Origin: Allomuricauda sp.
Lineage (GTDB): Bacteria > Bacteroidota > Bacteroidia > Flavobacteriales > Flavobacteriaceae
Assembly (NCBI GenBank): GCA_030148335.1
Contig: JASBTQ010000001.1
Coordinates: 25,793-89,792, forward strand
Direction: 5' to 3'
DNA length: 64,000 nucleotides
Positions 1-8,918 of this stretch are shown in pieces. Under the pieces are notes generated by a model that saw only the letters and a list, made by a program, of their open reading frames with translations, was not told where the DNA came from and searched no databases. Position 1 is the first letter of the stretch, and every line of letters begins with the position of its first letter. Made by a program: the position numbers and the translations under genes.

Positions 1-15
1 GACTTTCGTTTAACT

Positions 16-23
16 TAATTTTG
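16..23 (+). promoter_or_regulatory. accD -7 promoter box
   Basis: TAATTTTG matches the Bacteroidota -7 consensus TAnnTTTG. It ends only 5 bases before the accD ATG, so a transcript starting at the usual distance would have almost no leader. The -33 region lies outside the window. Confidence 0.5.
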
Positions 24-28
24 ATTGC

Positions 29-889
29 ATGTCGTCTTGGTTTAAAAGAAAGGAAAAAGGAATACAGACCACTACCGAGGAAAAAAAGGACACGCCCAAG
101 GGGCTATGGTATAAATCCCCTACTGGAAAAATTGTAGAGTCCGAAGACCTCGCCAAAAACTTCTATGTCAGTCCCGAGGATGATTACCATGTTAGGATCG
201 GCAGCAAGGAATACTTTGAGATTCTGTTTGATGACAACAAGTTCAAGGAACTTGATGCCAACATGACCTCCAAGGACCCTTTGAAGTTTGTGGACACCAA
301 AAAATATTCCGATCGTTTAAAGACCGTACAGCAGAAAACGGGGCTTAAGGATGCCGTTCGTACCGCTGTGGGAAAATCCATGGGCAAGGATATTGTCATT
401 GCCTGTATGGACTTCGGTTTTATTGGAGGATCCATGGGTAGTGTGGTAGGAGAAAAGATTTCCCGAGCCATAGATGAGGCCAAAAAGAAGAAAATCCCAT
501 TCTTGATGATTTCGAAATCAGGAGGGGCCCGTATGATGGAAGCCGCGCTTTCCCTCATGCAATTGGCAAAGACCTCGGCTAAGTTGGCCCAATTGGCCGA
601 AGCCAAAATACCTTATATATCATTATGTACCGACCCCACCACGGGAGGAACCACAGCTTCTTACGCCATGCTGGGGGACATTAACATAGCGGAACCCGGT
701 GCCTTGATAGGTTTTGCCGGACCCCGGGTAGTAAAGGACACGGTAGGGAAAGACCTTCCCGAAGGCTTCCAGACCTCGGAGTTTTTAAAAGAACATGGGT
801 TCTTGGATTTCATCTCCCATCGCAGGGACTTGAAAAAGAAAGTAAATCAATATATAGACTTGATCACCAATCAACCCATAAGAAAATAA
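29..889 (+). CDS. accD: Acetyl-CoA carboxylase carboxyltransferase subunit beta
   Basis: This is the beta half of the carboxyltransferase that moves the carboxyl group from carboxybiotin to acetyl-CoA, the first step of fatty acid synthesis. It works in the cytoplasm as an alpha2beta2 complex with AccA. The 286-residue length is normal. The crotonase-like core is clear from about residue 95 on, with [12 protein letters not shown] near 162-173 and [13 protein letters not shown] near 198-210. The N-terminal zinc ribbon keeps its fold context (GLWYK, then YHVRIG), but the four cysteines expected there are Ser30, Gly33, Ser48 and Asp51, so it cannot bind zinc in the usual way. A strong terminator follows directly. 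Confidence 0.95.
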   Translation: MSSWFKRKEKGIQTTTEEKKDTPKGLWYKSPTGKIVESEDLAKNFYVSPEDDYHVRIGSKEYFEILFDDNKFKELDANMTSKDPLKFVDTKKYSDRLKTVQQKTGLKDAVRTAVGKSMGKDIVIACMDFGFIGGSMGSVVGEKISRAIDEAKKKKIPFLMISKSGGARMMEAALSLMQLAKTSAKLAQLAEAKIPYISLCTDPTTGGTTASYAMLGDINIAEPGALIGFAGPRVVKDTVGKDLPEGFQTSEFLKEHGFLDFISHRRDLKKKVNQYIDLITNQPIRK

Positions 890-890
890 A

Positions 891-918
891 AAAATCCCCG
901 AGTTCGGGGATTTTTTTT
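891..918 (+). terminator. accD terminator
   Basis: The perfect inverted repeat ATCCCCGA/TCGGGGAT is followed by eight T residues, 5 bases after the accD stop codon. Confidence 0.9.
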
Positions 919-1035
919 ATTTTTACTACATGCATTGCGTATAATATTTTCTTCAGCCTCATCAATCCTGATAATGTCCAGCTATCATTGGATTGGATAA
1001 TCTACAAGTATTGAAATATTAAAACTCCCACTACT

Positions 1036-1725
1036 ATGGAAGTTAGTGCATCCTATTATTTATGGCACCCAAAGCTAGAAAAAAATGAAACAGCCATGAG
1101 TATCATTTCTTTCAATCTTACACCCACTCACCAAGATGATTTCCCCAACGGTCCCGAAAGTTTTTATGCAGAAATATTAAAAGATATGGATGTTCATTCG
1201 AGACCTTTAAAATGGCAAGTATTGCCCTATCGTTCCAACTATCTTGGAGAGGAAACAGAATATTGGGAAGATATGTGGAAAAAAGCTTGGCGTATTTCTA
1301 TCCAATTAGCAGATAACATTGAAAAATTACCAAATTGGGATTGTGAAGAGCAAGAAACCTATGCCTTTTGTATAGAGGATGAATGGTACAACCAAGTGGA
1401 AGGCGACAAGATTCATTGTATTGTAATTGCTGATTTCAAAACATTACAAGATTTAAATAAAGCCAAACAAAAAATCCTATCCGTTTATGAGCAAAATAGG
1501 TATAATTATTTTTCATCTTATCAGCCAAAATTTGAAGAGGTGAGTATAGGAAACGGTATGTTTTATCAATTACAAATTGATATAGGAACATTTGCAGATG
1601 ATTTTTTTGCCAATGGTGCTAACTACGCAAAAGAGATAGAAAATATTTGTCGAGCTATGGGAGGAATTACCAATTTTGATGAAAGAATAGATAAATGGGA
1701 TGAATATATGGGAGAGGAAGATTAG
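1036..1725 (+). CDS. Hypothetical protein, AT-rich orphan
   Basis: I do not recognise the 229-residue product. It has no signal peptide or membrane segment and is predicted to be cytoplasmic, acidic and rich in tryptophan and tyrosine (for example YWEDMWKKAW near residue 75). The gene is visibly richer in A and T than accD, pnp or rpoD around it, and its codon use leans to A/T-ending codons, which suggests transfer. It stands alone between the accD terminator and a shared terminator hairpin at 1743-1778. Soluble acidic orphans like this are sometimes immunity proteins, but no toxin gene is adjacent, so no function is assigned. Confidence 0.75.
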   Translation: MEVSASYYLWHPKLEKNETAMSIISFNLTPTHQDDFPNGPESFYAEILKDMDVHSRPLKWQVLPYRSNYLGEETEYWEDMWKKAWRISIQLADNIEKLPNWDCEEQETYAFCIEDEWYNQVEGDKIHCIVIADFKTLQDLNKAKQKILSVYEQNRYNYFSSYQPKFEEVSIGNGMFYQLQIDIGTFADDFFANGANYAKEIENICRAMGGITNFDERIDKWDEYMGEED

Positions 1726-1742
1726 CCCCACTTTGCCAACAT

Positions 1743-1778
1743 ATAATGAAACGCCCCAATTTCAGAGCGTTTCATTAT
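1743..1778. terminator. Bidirectional terminator between convergent genes
   Basis: The inverted repeat AATGAAACGC/GCGTTTCATT (arms 1745-1754 and 1767-1776, extended by flanking A-T pairs) lies between two convergent genes and has A/T-rich flanks on both sides. Confidence 0.7.
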
Positions 1779-1785
1779 TATAAAA

Positions 1786-2664
1786 TTAATTCTTAAACCG
1801 ACGTAAAAATATTTCTTCTTCTGTTCCATCTGGATATGTGAGCACACCCTTGGCATCGCAGCTGCCATCCCCAAAATCCAAACTCACCGTATTGCCCAAA
1901 CGTGAAATTTCCATGACACCACTTACAATGAACCTACAGGAAAATTCCCTTCGCAACGGCGTGATCACCTCCTTGACAAACTCATTACCAGCTCTGCTCA
2001 CATAGGTTCTTTTCCCTGTGATCAAGAATACATTGTCTCCCCAAAAACCGGTTCCAAATCCCTCGATCCACTCCCTAGTTCGAGTCCCCGTATAGGATGC
2101 CGTGGTTGCATCTGGCCAAGTGGTTGAAAAACTGGCATTGGCCACCCCTTGCGGGTTTCCATTTTCGTTGGAACGTGACCGAACAATACTCGCCCAACCT
2201 TCCACGGCCACACTATTGAACATAAAATTCTCCAAATTCAGTTCAATGGTATTTGTGGCTGCCTCCATATCCAAAGCATAGCTTAAATAGATAATTCCAC
2301 TCAAGGTATTTCCATTGGGCATTTCACAGCCTTCACCAAAATCAAGGGTCACTTCTTTGGTCGTCTCGGTAAGCTCTATGGTTACAGTGGTGCAATCTGG
2401 TAAATACCCCGAGTTATAGTCTATTTTGGAAGTGGTCGAAATCTCATCGGCAGCATACATTTCTTCGGCAATGGCCGTAACCTCTTCGGAAATCATTTCG
2501 GTTTCATCACTGAATTTCAATTCTGTTGCCGATATGACCTCTGTCCCGGAGAGTTCCTCCCCCGTAGATCCATCCTCACTACAGGATACAACCGACAACA
2601 TTAGCAAACCGGTCAGCGCAGGGGCATAACTTTTCAAACGCATTGGAATACGATTCTTTTTCAT
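1786..2664 (-). CDS. Putative lipoprotein
   Basis: The 292-residue protein begins with a basic segment, a hydrophobic stretch and a lipobox ending VVSC near residue 28, so it should be exported and lipidated. The acidic SEDG residues that follow the cysteine are common for surface-exposed lipoproteins in this phylum. The mature part carries the pattern LDFGEGC near residue 108 and again LDFGDGSC near 265, which suggests two related beta-rich units. I recognise the general type, conserved flavobacterial lipoproteins of unknown function, but no enzyme motif. It appears monocistronic. Confidence 0.8.
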   Translation of the reverse strand: MKKNRIPMRLKSYAPALTGLLMLSVVSCSEDGSTGEELSGTEVISATELKFSDETEMISEEVTAIAEEMYAADEISTTSKIDYNSGYLPDCTTVTIELTETTKEVTLDFGEGCEMPNGNTLSGIIYLSYALDMEAATNTIELNLENFMFNSVAVEGWASIVRSRSNENGNPQGVANASFSTTWPDATTASYTGTRTREWIEGFGTGFWGDNVFLITGKRTYVSRAGNEFVKEVITPLRREFSCRFIVSGVMEISRLGNTVSLDFGDGSCDAKGVLTYPDGTEEEIFLRRFKN

Positions 2665-2757
2665 AATGATTGAATTTAAATGGTTTGGTGCTTTGACCCG
2701 CTAAAGTCAAAAAGGTTTAAAATGTTGCCAAAATTCATAGATTCAAAAAAAAGAACT

Positions 2758-2765
2758 TATCTTTG
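2758..2765 (+). promoter_or_regulatory. rpsO -7 promoter box
   Basis: TATCTTTG fits TAnnTTTG. It places the start of transcription near 2770, giving rpsO a leader of about 70 bases. The -33 element is weak. Confidence 0.6.
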
Positions 2766-2771
2766 CACGCT

Positions 2772-2809
2772 GATTGCTTGTCCCCTGAAAGCCAGGAGAA
2801 CTGTCAATC
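2772..2809 (+). promoter_or_regulatory. Structured rpsO leader, candidate S15 autoregulatory site
   Basis: The leader can pair GATTG (2772-2776) with CAATC (2805-2809). Inside this, TCCCCTG (2781-2787) pairs with CAGGAGA (2793-2799) with one mismatch. Ribosomal protein S15 is known to repress its own mRNA through varied leader structures in several phyla. The link here is inferred from position and pairing only. Confidence 0.35.
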
Positions 2810-2841
2810 CATACATAAAAATCATTTAAATAAATATTGGA

Positions 2842-3111
2842 ATGTATTTAACAAAAGAAGTAAAAGCCGAGATTTTCAAGAAACACGGCGGCTCTGAGAG
2901 CAACACCGGTTCTACGGAAGGGCAGATTGCACTGTTCACGCACCGTATCAACCACTTGACAGAACACCTTAGAAGGAACCACAAAGATTACAATACCGAG
3001 CGTTCCTTGGTAAGACTGGTAGGTAAAAGACGTAGTCTTTTGGATTACCTGAAGAAAAAAGATATTGAAAAATACCGTATTCTCATCAAAGAGTTGGGTA
3101 TCCGAAAATAA
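2842..3111 (+). CDS. rpsO: 30S ribosomal protein S15
   Basis: S15 binds 16S rRNA at the central-domain three-way junction early in 30S assembly. The 89-residue length is standard. The family pattern is clear: GSTEGQIALFTHRINHLTEH near 22-41, then HLRRNHKDYNTERSL and the conserved LVGKRRSLLDYLKKKD. The gene has its own promoter and a leader of about 70 bases that can fold. It is followed by two terminator hairpins and then pnp, the same order as the rpsO-pnp pair of many bacteria, although here they are separated by 220 bases. Confidence 0.97.
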   Translation: MYLTKEVKAEIFKKHGGSESNTGSTEGQIALFTHRINHLTEHLRRNHKDYNTERSLVRLVGKRRSLLDYLKKKDIEKYRILIKELGIRK

Positions 3112-3117
3112 AAATGG

Positions 3118-3170
3118 AAGGGGAGGCCTTGGCTTCCCCTTTTTATTTTACTGGATTTGCTCCAGTTTTT
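3118..3170 (+). terminator. Tandem terminators after rpsO
   Basis: The first hairpin is AAGGGGAGGCC/GGCTTCCCCTT (3118-3141), followed by a T-rich tract. The second is ACTGGA/TCCAGT (3150-3166), followed by Ts. Two intrinsic terminators in a row separate rpsO from pnp. Confidence 0.85.
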
Positions 3171-3176
3171 AAAAGT

Positions 3177-3318
3177 CCCGACCGAAAATCGGGCAAACAC
3201 AAAAAGCTGCTTATAGTTTTTCATTGGTCAGTGCCCTTGGCACACAACAACAACACAACCCGACCGCCCGGATGGCGGTAGACCAAATGTTTAACGACCC
3301 GGATCATCATTGATCGGG
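3177..3318. repeat. Cluster of three short palindromes between rpsO and pnp
   Basis: Three inverted repeats lie in 142 bases: CCCGA/TCGGG (3177-3193), ACCGCC/GGCGGT (3263-3279) and a bulged CCCGGATCA/TGATCGGG (3298-3318). They may be dispersed palindromic repeats or folding elements in the pnp leader. Confidence 0.5.
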
Positions 3319-3331
3319 TAAGATTATTTTT

Positions 3332-5575
3332 ATGATTCCAAAAGTTTTTAGAGAGGTCATCGACCTTGGTGACGGTAGAACGATTTCTATCGAAACCGGA
3401 AAATTGGCAAAACAGGCCCATGGTTCTGTGGTTGTCCAATCAGGCAAATGTATGTTGCTATGTACAGTTGTCTCCAATTATCAAGCTTCGGATGTGGACT
3501 TTTTGCCACTTACCGTAGATTATCGTGAAAAATTTGCCGCCGCAGGTCGCTACCCCGGTGGTTTCTTCAAGCGTGAAGCAAGGCCCAGCGATGGCGAAGT
3601 GCTCACCATGAGATTGGTGGACAGGGTATTGCGCCCATTGTTCCCCAAAGATTACCATGCGGAGACCCAGGTCATGATCCAATTGATGTCGCACGACGAA
3701 GAGGTCATGCCGGACGCCATGGCAGGATTGGCCGCCTCTGCAGCCATTCAATTGTCCGATATTCCCTTTGAATGTCCTATTTCCGAGGTCCGTGTGGGTC
3801 GGGTGAACGGTGAGTTCGTTATCAACCCTACCATGGCACAATTGAAGGAGTCCGACATCGACATGGTGATCGGTGCTTCCGAAGATTCCGTGATGATGGT
3901 GGAAGGCGAGATGGGTGAAATTTCCGAAGAGGAAATGGTAGAAGCCATCAAGTTTGCCCATGAGGCCATCAAGGTACAATGTGCCGCACAGGTCAAATTG
4001 GCCGAAGCAGTGGGCAAAAAAGAAACCAGGGAATATGAGCAGGCCGTTGAAGACGAAACGCTTCAGAAGAAAATCCATGACATGGCCTATGACAAGGTCT
4101 ATGAAGTGGCCAAAGCTGGTTCTTCCAAAAAAGAGCGCAGTGAAGCCTTTGCCAATATTAAGGAAGAGATCAAGGCCGCTTTTTCCGAAGAAGAATTGGA
4201 AGAATTTGGTGGATTGGTTTCCAAATATTATCACAAAGCTGAAAAAGAGGCTGTCAGGAACCTTACCTTGGAAGAAGGCCTTCGTTTGGATGGAAGAAAG
4301 ACGACCGACATCCGCCCTATTTGGTGCGAAGTGGATTACTTGCCATCCGTGCATGGTTCGTCCATCTTCACCAGAGGGGAAACACAGGCATTGGCAACAG
4401 TCACCTTGGGAACTTCCAGAGAGGCCAATCAAATTGATATGCCCTCCTACGAAGGTGAGGAGACATTCTACCTACACTACAACTTCCCTCCTTTCTCAAC
4501 AGGGGAGGCCAGACCCATACGCGGTACATCCCGAAGAGAGGTCGGACACGGTAACTTGGCACAACGTGCCCTAAAGGGCATGATCCCTGCGGATTGCCCT
4601 TACACCGTTCGTGTGGTTTCCGAAGTATTGGAATCCAACGGTTCCTCTTCCATGGCCACCGTTTGTTCGGGCACCATGGCATTGATGGATGCTGGTATTC
4701 AGTTGAAAAAACCTGTTTCCGGTATCGCAATGGGATTGATCACCGATACCGAAAGCGGCAAGTATGCCGTTCTTTCCGATATCTTGGGTGATGAGGACCA
4801 CTTGGGTGATATGGACTTTAAAGTGACCGGTACCGCAGATGGTATCACCGCTTGCCAGATGGACATCAAGGTAAAAGGACTTTCCTACGAGATCTTGGTA
4901 AAGGCTTTGATGCAGGCCAAGGATGGAAGGTTGCACATCTTGGAAAAATTGATCGACACGATCGCAGCACCAAGACCAGAGGTGAAACCTTACGCTCCAA
5001 AAATCATTACCCGAATCATTCCTGGTGAGTTCATCGGTGCGCTGATCGGTAAAGGTGGAGAGGTAATCCAAGACCTTCAGAAGAAATCCAAGACCACAAT
5101 TGTCATCAACGAAGATCCCGAAACCGAAGAAGGTATCGTGGAAATTTTGGGTACCGACCAAAATGGCATCGACATGGTATTGGCCAAGATCGATTCGTTG
5201 CTGTTCAAACCAGAAGTGGGCAGCGTTTACGAAGTGAAGGTCATCAAAATGTTGGAGTTTGGTGCCGTGGTGGAATACACTGAATCCCCTGGCAATGAAG
5301 TATTGCTACACGTGTCCGAATTGGCATGGGAGCGTACAGAAAATGTTTCCGACGTAGTCAACATGGGAGATGTCTTTGACGTGAAATACTTGGGCATCGA
5401 CCCAAGGACCAAAAAGGAAAAGGTGTCCAGAAAGGCCTTGTTGCCCAAACCGGAAGGTTACAAAGAAAGACCGCCAAGAGACGATCGTGGTGGTGACCGT
5501 AGAGGTGGCGACAGAAGAGGTGGTGACCGTGACCGCAGAGGTGGCGATCGTGACAGAAAGCCTAGAAGGGACTAA
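3332..5575 (+). CDS. pnp: Polyribonucleotide nucleotidyltransferase (PNPase)
   Basis: PNPase degrades RNA 3' to 5' by phosphorolysis as a trimer and takes part in mRNA turnover. The 747 residues contain the first RNase PH fold (about 10-140), the alpha-helical linker, the second RNase PH fold (about 310-530), a KH domain with ALIGKGGEV near 567-575, and an S1 domain (about 625-705). The C-terminus, from about residue 713, is an arginine-glycine tail built from repeated RRGGDR units ending in RKPRRD, which probably adds RNA binding or contacts partners. The leader contains three small palindromes, and a strong terminator follows. Confidence 0.97.
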   Translation: MIPKVFREVIDLGDGRTISIETGKLAKQAHGSVVVQSGKCMLLCTVVSNYQASDVDFLPLTVDYREKFAAAGRYPGGFFKREARPSDGEVLTMRLVDRVLRPLFPKDYHAETQVMIQLMSHDEEVMPDAMAGLAASAAIQLSDIPFECPISEVRVGRVNGEFVINPTMAQLKESDIDMVIGASEDSVMMVEGEMGEISEEEMVEAIKFAHEAIKVQCAAQVKLAEAVGKKETREYEQAVEDETLQKKIHDMAYDKVYEVAKAGSSKKERSEAFANIKEEIKAAFSEEELEEFGGLVSKYYHKAEKEAVRNLTLEEGLRLDGRKTTDIRPIWCEVDYLPSVHGSSIFTRGETQALATVTLGTSREANQIDMPSYEGEETFYLHYNFPPFSTGEARPIRGTSRREVGHGNLAQRALKGMIPADCPYTVRVVSEVLESNGSSSMATVCSGTMALMDAGIQLKKPVSGIAMGLITDTESGKYAVLSDILGDEDHLGDMDFKVTGTADGITACQMDIKVKGLSYEILVKALMQAKDGRLHILEKLIDTIAAPRPEVKPYAPKIITRIIPGEFIGALIGKGGEVIQDLQKKSKTTIVINEDPETEEGIVEILGTDQNGIDMVLAKIDSLLFKPEVGSVYEVKVIKMLEFGAVVEYTESPGNEVLLHVSELAWERTENVSDVVNMGDVFDVKYLGIDPRTKKEKVSRKALLPKPEGYKERPPRDDRGGDRRGGDRRGGDRDRRGGDRDRKPRRD

Positions 5576-5598
5576 GTCAACCTCCATATCATAAACCA

Positions 5599-5626
5599 AA
5601 CCCCGGGAATGTTCCCGGGGTTTTTC
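5599..5626 (+). terminator. pnp terminator
   Basis: The perfect GC-rich hairpin CCCCGGGAA/TTCCCGGGG (5601-5620) has a two-base loop and is followed by five Ts. Confidence 0.92.
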
Positions 5627-5739
5627 GTTTTTAGAAAACTTTCACAAAGAAATTTTACCAAAATGTAACTTTTTGAATTTTTCAACGTATAACCTAATGA
5701 GCCTCTGCTCACAAACTTAATTTGAAGGGAAATTTTTAG

Positions 5740-6603
5740 ATGAGACAGTTAAAGATTACAAAACAGGTTACCAATAGGGAAACCGCTTCGTTGGACAAAT
5801 ATTTGCAGGAAATCGGCAAGGTGGATTTGATCACCGCCGATGAGGAAGTGGAGTTGGCACAACGGATAAAGGCGGGAGACCAGGTAGCCCTGGAAAAATT
5901 GACCAAAGCCAACCTTAGGTTCGTCGTTTCCGTGGCCAAGCAGTACCAAAACCAAGGGCTCACCCTTCCCGATCTGATCAATGAAGGGAACTTGGGCTTG
6001 ATCAAGGCCGCACAGCGTTTTGACGAGACCCGTGGATTTAAATTTATTTCATACGCCGTTTGGTGGATCCGTCAGTCCATTCTTCAGGCCTTGGCAGAAC
6101 AGTCCAGGATTGTACGTCTGCCCTTGAACAAAATCGGCTCCATCAACAAGATCAACAAAACCTTTGCTTTCTTGGAGCAAGCGCACGAACGTACCCCATC
6201 TGCCGAGGAAATTGCCAAAGAATTGGACATGACCGTGGAAGATGTGAAGCAATCCCTGAAAAATTCAGGCCGCCACGTATCCATGGACGCCCCTTTGATC
6301 GATGGTGAGGATTCCAACCTGTATGATGTATTGCGAAGTGGGGAATCCCCCAACCCGGACAAGGAACTTTTGCATGAATCCCTGCGCACGGAAATCGAGC
6401 GTGCCTTGGAGACCTTGACCCCCAGGGAGGCCGATGTTATCAGGCTTTATTTCGGTTTGGCCGGACAACATTCCATGACCTTGGAAGAGATCGGTGAGAC
6501 TTTTGACCTGACCAGGGAAAGGGTCCGACAGATCAAGGAGAAGGCCATCCGAAGGCTAAAACACACCTCCAGAAGTAAGATTTTAAAGACATATCTGGGA
6601 TAA
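5740..6603 (+). CDS. rpoD: Primary RNA polymerase sigma factor, Bacteroidota type
   Basis: This is the housekeeping sigma factor that recognises the TTG / TAnnTTTG promoters seen across the window. The 287-residue length is typical of Bacteroidota primary sigma factors, which lack region 1.1 and the large non-conserved region. Visible parts are region 1.2 ([20 protein letters not shown]), region 2 with [16 protein letters not shown] and the -10-reading helix [10 protein letters not shown], region 3 ([14 protein letters not shown]) and region 4 with the helix-turn-helix [20 protein letters not shown]. The gene is free-standing, and a terminator hairpin lies about 120 bases downstream. Confidence 0.95.
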   Translation: MRQLKITKQVTNRETASLDKYLQEIGKVDLITADEEVELAQRIKAGDQVALEKLTKANLRFVVSVAKQYQNQGLTLPDLINEGNLGLIKAAQRFDETRGFKFISYAVWWIRQSILQALAEQSRIVRLPLNKIGSINKINKTFAFLEQAHERTPSAEEIAKELDMTVEDVKQSLKNSGRHVSMDAPLIDGEDSNLYDVLRSGESPNPDKELLHESLRTEIERALETLTPREADVIRLYFGLAGQHSMTLEEIGETFDLTRERVRQIKEKAIRRLKHTSRSKILKTYLG

Positions 6604-6725
6604 AGTGCTAAAAAAACACAATAAATTACAGTTAAACATACCTTAAATTGTTTTTTTGGCAGGAAAGTTGTAATTTGTGTACCTACAACAGTTAATCATG
6701 ACTGTTCGTTTTTTGATTGATGAAT

Positions 6726-6754
6726 AAACTCCGGCTGATTACCGGAGTTTTTTC
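6726..6754 (+). terminator. Terminator between rpoD and rpe
   Basis: AAACTCCGG (6726-6734) pairs with CCGGAGTTT (6742-6750) around a 7-base loop and is followed by Ts. Confidence 0.85.
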
Positions 6755-6778
6755 ATTTATAGGAACCTTGTAATTGGC

Positions 6779-6786
6779 TAACTTTG
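6779..6786 (+). promoter_or_regulatory. rpe -7 promoter box close to the start codon
   Basis: TAACTTTG fits TAnnTTTG and ends 4 bases before the rpe ATG. A start of transcription at the usual 5-8 bases downstream would give a leaderless mRNA. Confidence 0.5.
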
Positions 6787-6790
6787 CACC

Positions 6791-7450
6791 ATGGACAAGA
6801 CAATAATTGCCCCTTCGTTACTGGCCTCTGATTTTGCCAATCTGCAACGCGATATCGAAATGGTGAACCAAAGTGAGGCGGATTGGTTCCATTTGGACAT
6901 CATGGACGGGATGTTCGTGCCCAACATTTCTTTCGGAATGCCCGTGGTGGAAGCCATTGCCAAGCATGCCAAAAAACCATTGGACACTCATTTGATGATC
7001 GTGGATCCCGACCGTTACATCAAAACCTTTGCGGAGCTGGGCGTGGCCCATCTTACCGTGCATTATGAGGTTTGCCCCCATTTGCACAGGACCTTGCAGG
7101 CCATAAAGGCAGAGGGCATGAAGGCCGGAGTGGCCATCAACCCGCACACGTCCATCAACTTGCTGGAAGATACCATCCAGGATATCGATATTGTGCTGGT
7201 CATGAGCGTCAACCCCGGTTTTGGCGGACAATCGTTCATCGAGAACACTTATCAAAAGGTAAAAAACCTGAAAAATCTGGTTGACAGAAAAAATTCCAAT
7301 GCCTTGATTGAAATCGACGGGGGCGTCAATGCTGCCAATGCCAAGAAACTGGTGGAACATGGCGCCGATGTTTTGGTGGCCGGTAGTTTTGTGTTCAAAA
7401 GCGAAAACCCGACAGAGACCATCAAAGATCTAAAAGAAAGGACTTTGTAA
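6791..7450 (+). CDS. rpe: Ribulose-phosphate 3-epimerase
   Basis: The enzyme interconverts D-ribulose 5-phosphate and D-xylulose 5-phosphate in the pentose phosphate pathway. The 219-residue TIM barrel is of standard length. It starts with the family signature IAPSLLASDFANL and contains HLDIMDGMFVPN (metal ligands and catalytic Asp), DTHLMI, MSVNPGFGGQSF near 137-148 and EIDGGVN near 175. The stop codon overlaps the next ATG by one base, so it is translationally coupled to ypdA. Confidence 0.95.
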   Translation: MDKTIIAPSLLASDFANLQRDIEMVNQSEADWFHLDIMDGMFVPNISFGMPVVEAIAKHAKKPLDTHLMIVDPDRYIKTFAELGVAHLTVHYEVCPHLHRTLQAIKAEGMKAGVAINPHTSINLLEDTIQDIDIVLVMSVNPGFGGQSFIENTYQKVKNLKNLVDRKNSNALIEIDGGVNAANAKKLVEHGADVLVAGSFVFKSENPTETIKDLKERTL

Positions 7451-8418
7451 TGCAAGAGTTCGATGTTGCCATCATTGGAGGAGGTCCCATTGGCATTGCC
7501 TGTGGGTTGGAGGCCAAAAAAAGAGGGCTCAGGTATATCATCATCGAGAAAGGGCCCATTGTCAACTCACTATTCAATTACCCCATCAACATGCAGTTTT
7601 TTTCCTCTTCGGAAAAATTGGAGATAGATGGGATTCCCTTTATCAGCAAAGAGGCCAAGCCCAAACGCAATGAGGCCTTGGAATATTATCGAAGAATCGT
7701 GACCTCCAATAATCTGGACATCCATCTATTTGAAAAGGTCAATTCAGTGGAAAAAGAAGGAAATTGGTTCCAACTGGATACGGACAAAGATCTATACAAG
7801 GCAAAAAACGTGATCGTGGCCACTGGTTTTTACGATTTGCCCAACCGTATAAACGTGCCGGGCGAAGAATTGCCGAAAGTATCCCATTATTATAAGGATC
7901 CCCATTTTTATGCCAGCCAAAAGTTGGCCGTGATCGGGGCCAGCAACTCTGCTATCGATGCCGCTCTCGAATGCTGGCGTAAGGGCGCAGAGGTCTCCCT
8001 GATCATCCGTGGTCCCGAAGTGGGCCCACGGGTAAAATATTGGGTGCGTCCAGACATCATCAACCGAATTGAGGAAGGCAGCATTAAGGCCTATTACAAC
8101 AGCACGGTGAAAGAAATCAAACCGAGAGAAATCATCATCGACACCCCCGAGGGAGAGACCATTTTGGAGAATGATTTTGTATTGGCACTAACGGGTTATA
8201 TGCCCAATTTTGCCTTTTTGGAAAAGCTGGGCATTGCACTTTCCGATGATGCGAAGCGAATTCCATCCTATGATCCCGAGACCATGGAGACCAATGTGCA
8301 CGGACTGTTCCTAGCTGGGGTGATCTGTGGCGGGATGGAGACCCATAAATGGTTCATAGAAAATTCCCGTATCCATGCCCCCATCATCATGGATGCCATT
8401 CTAAAAAAGGAGGATTAA
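7450..8418 (+). CDS. ypdA: YpdA-family putative bacillithiol disulfide reductase
   Basis: The 322-residue flavoprotein has an N-terminal FAD-binding motif GGGPIG at 10-15 and a second dinucleotide motif VIGASNSAIDAA near 160 for NADPH. No CxxC redox pair is visible, which separates it from thioredoxin reductase and fits YpdA, which reduces oxidised bacillithiol in firmicutes. SSSEKLEIDGIPF near 51 is a typical YpdA segment. Flavobacteria are known to encode bacillithiol synthesis, so the role is plausible but inferred. It overlaps rpe by one base. Confidence 0.85.
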   Translation: MQEFDVAIIGGGPIGIACGLEAKKRGLRYIIIEKGPIVNSLFNYPINMQFFSSSEKLEIDGIPFISKEAKPKRNEALEYYRRIVTSNNLDIHLFEKVNSVEKEGNWFQLDTDKDLYKAKNVIVATGFYDLPNRINVPGEELPKVSHYYKDPHFYASQKLAVIGASNSAIDAALECWRKGAEVSLIIRGPEVGPRVKYWVRPDIINRIEEGSIKAYYNSTVKEIKPREIIIDTPEGETILENDFVLALTGYMPNFAFLEKLGIALSDDAKRIPSYDPETMETNVHGLFLAGVICGGMETHKWFIENSRIHAPIIMDAILKKED

Positions 8419-8535
8419 TCGCAAAATAAACGAATTCGTCTTAGGGCACTTCCAAAGTAGATTTTAAAGCATGTAAAAATTCGGGCAAAGATCTACCTTA
8501 GCCTATACAATCCACATCAAACTCTGTATACTTCT

Positions 8536-8904
8536 ATGAAAGCACTTGCCACCATCGGGCTGTTGGTTTTGAGCAATACCTTTATGGTGGTTGCTTGGTA
8601 TGGCCACCTCAAATTCCACGAATGGAAATGGTTCAACAAACTGGGGCTGATTTCCATTGTACTGATCAGTTGGGGAATTGCCCTTTTTGAATATATGTTC
8701 CAAGTACCTGCGAACAAAATCGGTTTTCGGGAAAACGGGGGACCCTTCAGCCTTATTCAATTGAAGGTGATCCAGGAAGTCATCACCTTGGTGGTGTTTG
8801 CCATCTTTACCTTAGTGGTCTTCAAGACCGAGACATTTAGGACCAATCACATCATCTCTTTTATTTTTCTGGTCTTGGCAGTGTATTTTATGTTCAAGAA
8901 GTAA
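8536..8904 (+). CDS. DMT-superfamily small membrane protein (DUF486)
   Basis: The 122-residue protein has four hydrophobic segments (about 5-22, 35-53, 76-96 and 101-119). It resembles the DUF486 group of small drug/metabolite-transporter-like proteins: the segment AWYGHLKF and the FEYMFQVPANKIGF motif near 55-68 are typical. The substrate is unknown. It stands between ypdA and a convergent operon. The 117-base gap upstream shows no clear terminator or promoter. Confidence 0.8.
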   Translation: MKALATIGLLVLSNTFMVVAWYGHLKFHEWKWFNKLGLISIVLISWGIALFEYMFQVPANKIGFRENGGPFSLIQLKVIQEVITLVVFAIFTLVVFKTETFRTNHIISFIFLVLAVYFMFKK

Positions 8905-8918
8905 AATTTACAGCTTAT

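Noticed and set aside
3458..4432. 324-codon antisense reading frame within pnp
   Set aside because: It shadows a strongly conserved gene; its composition (many His, Gly, Phe) reflects reverse reading of pnp codons.
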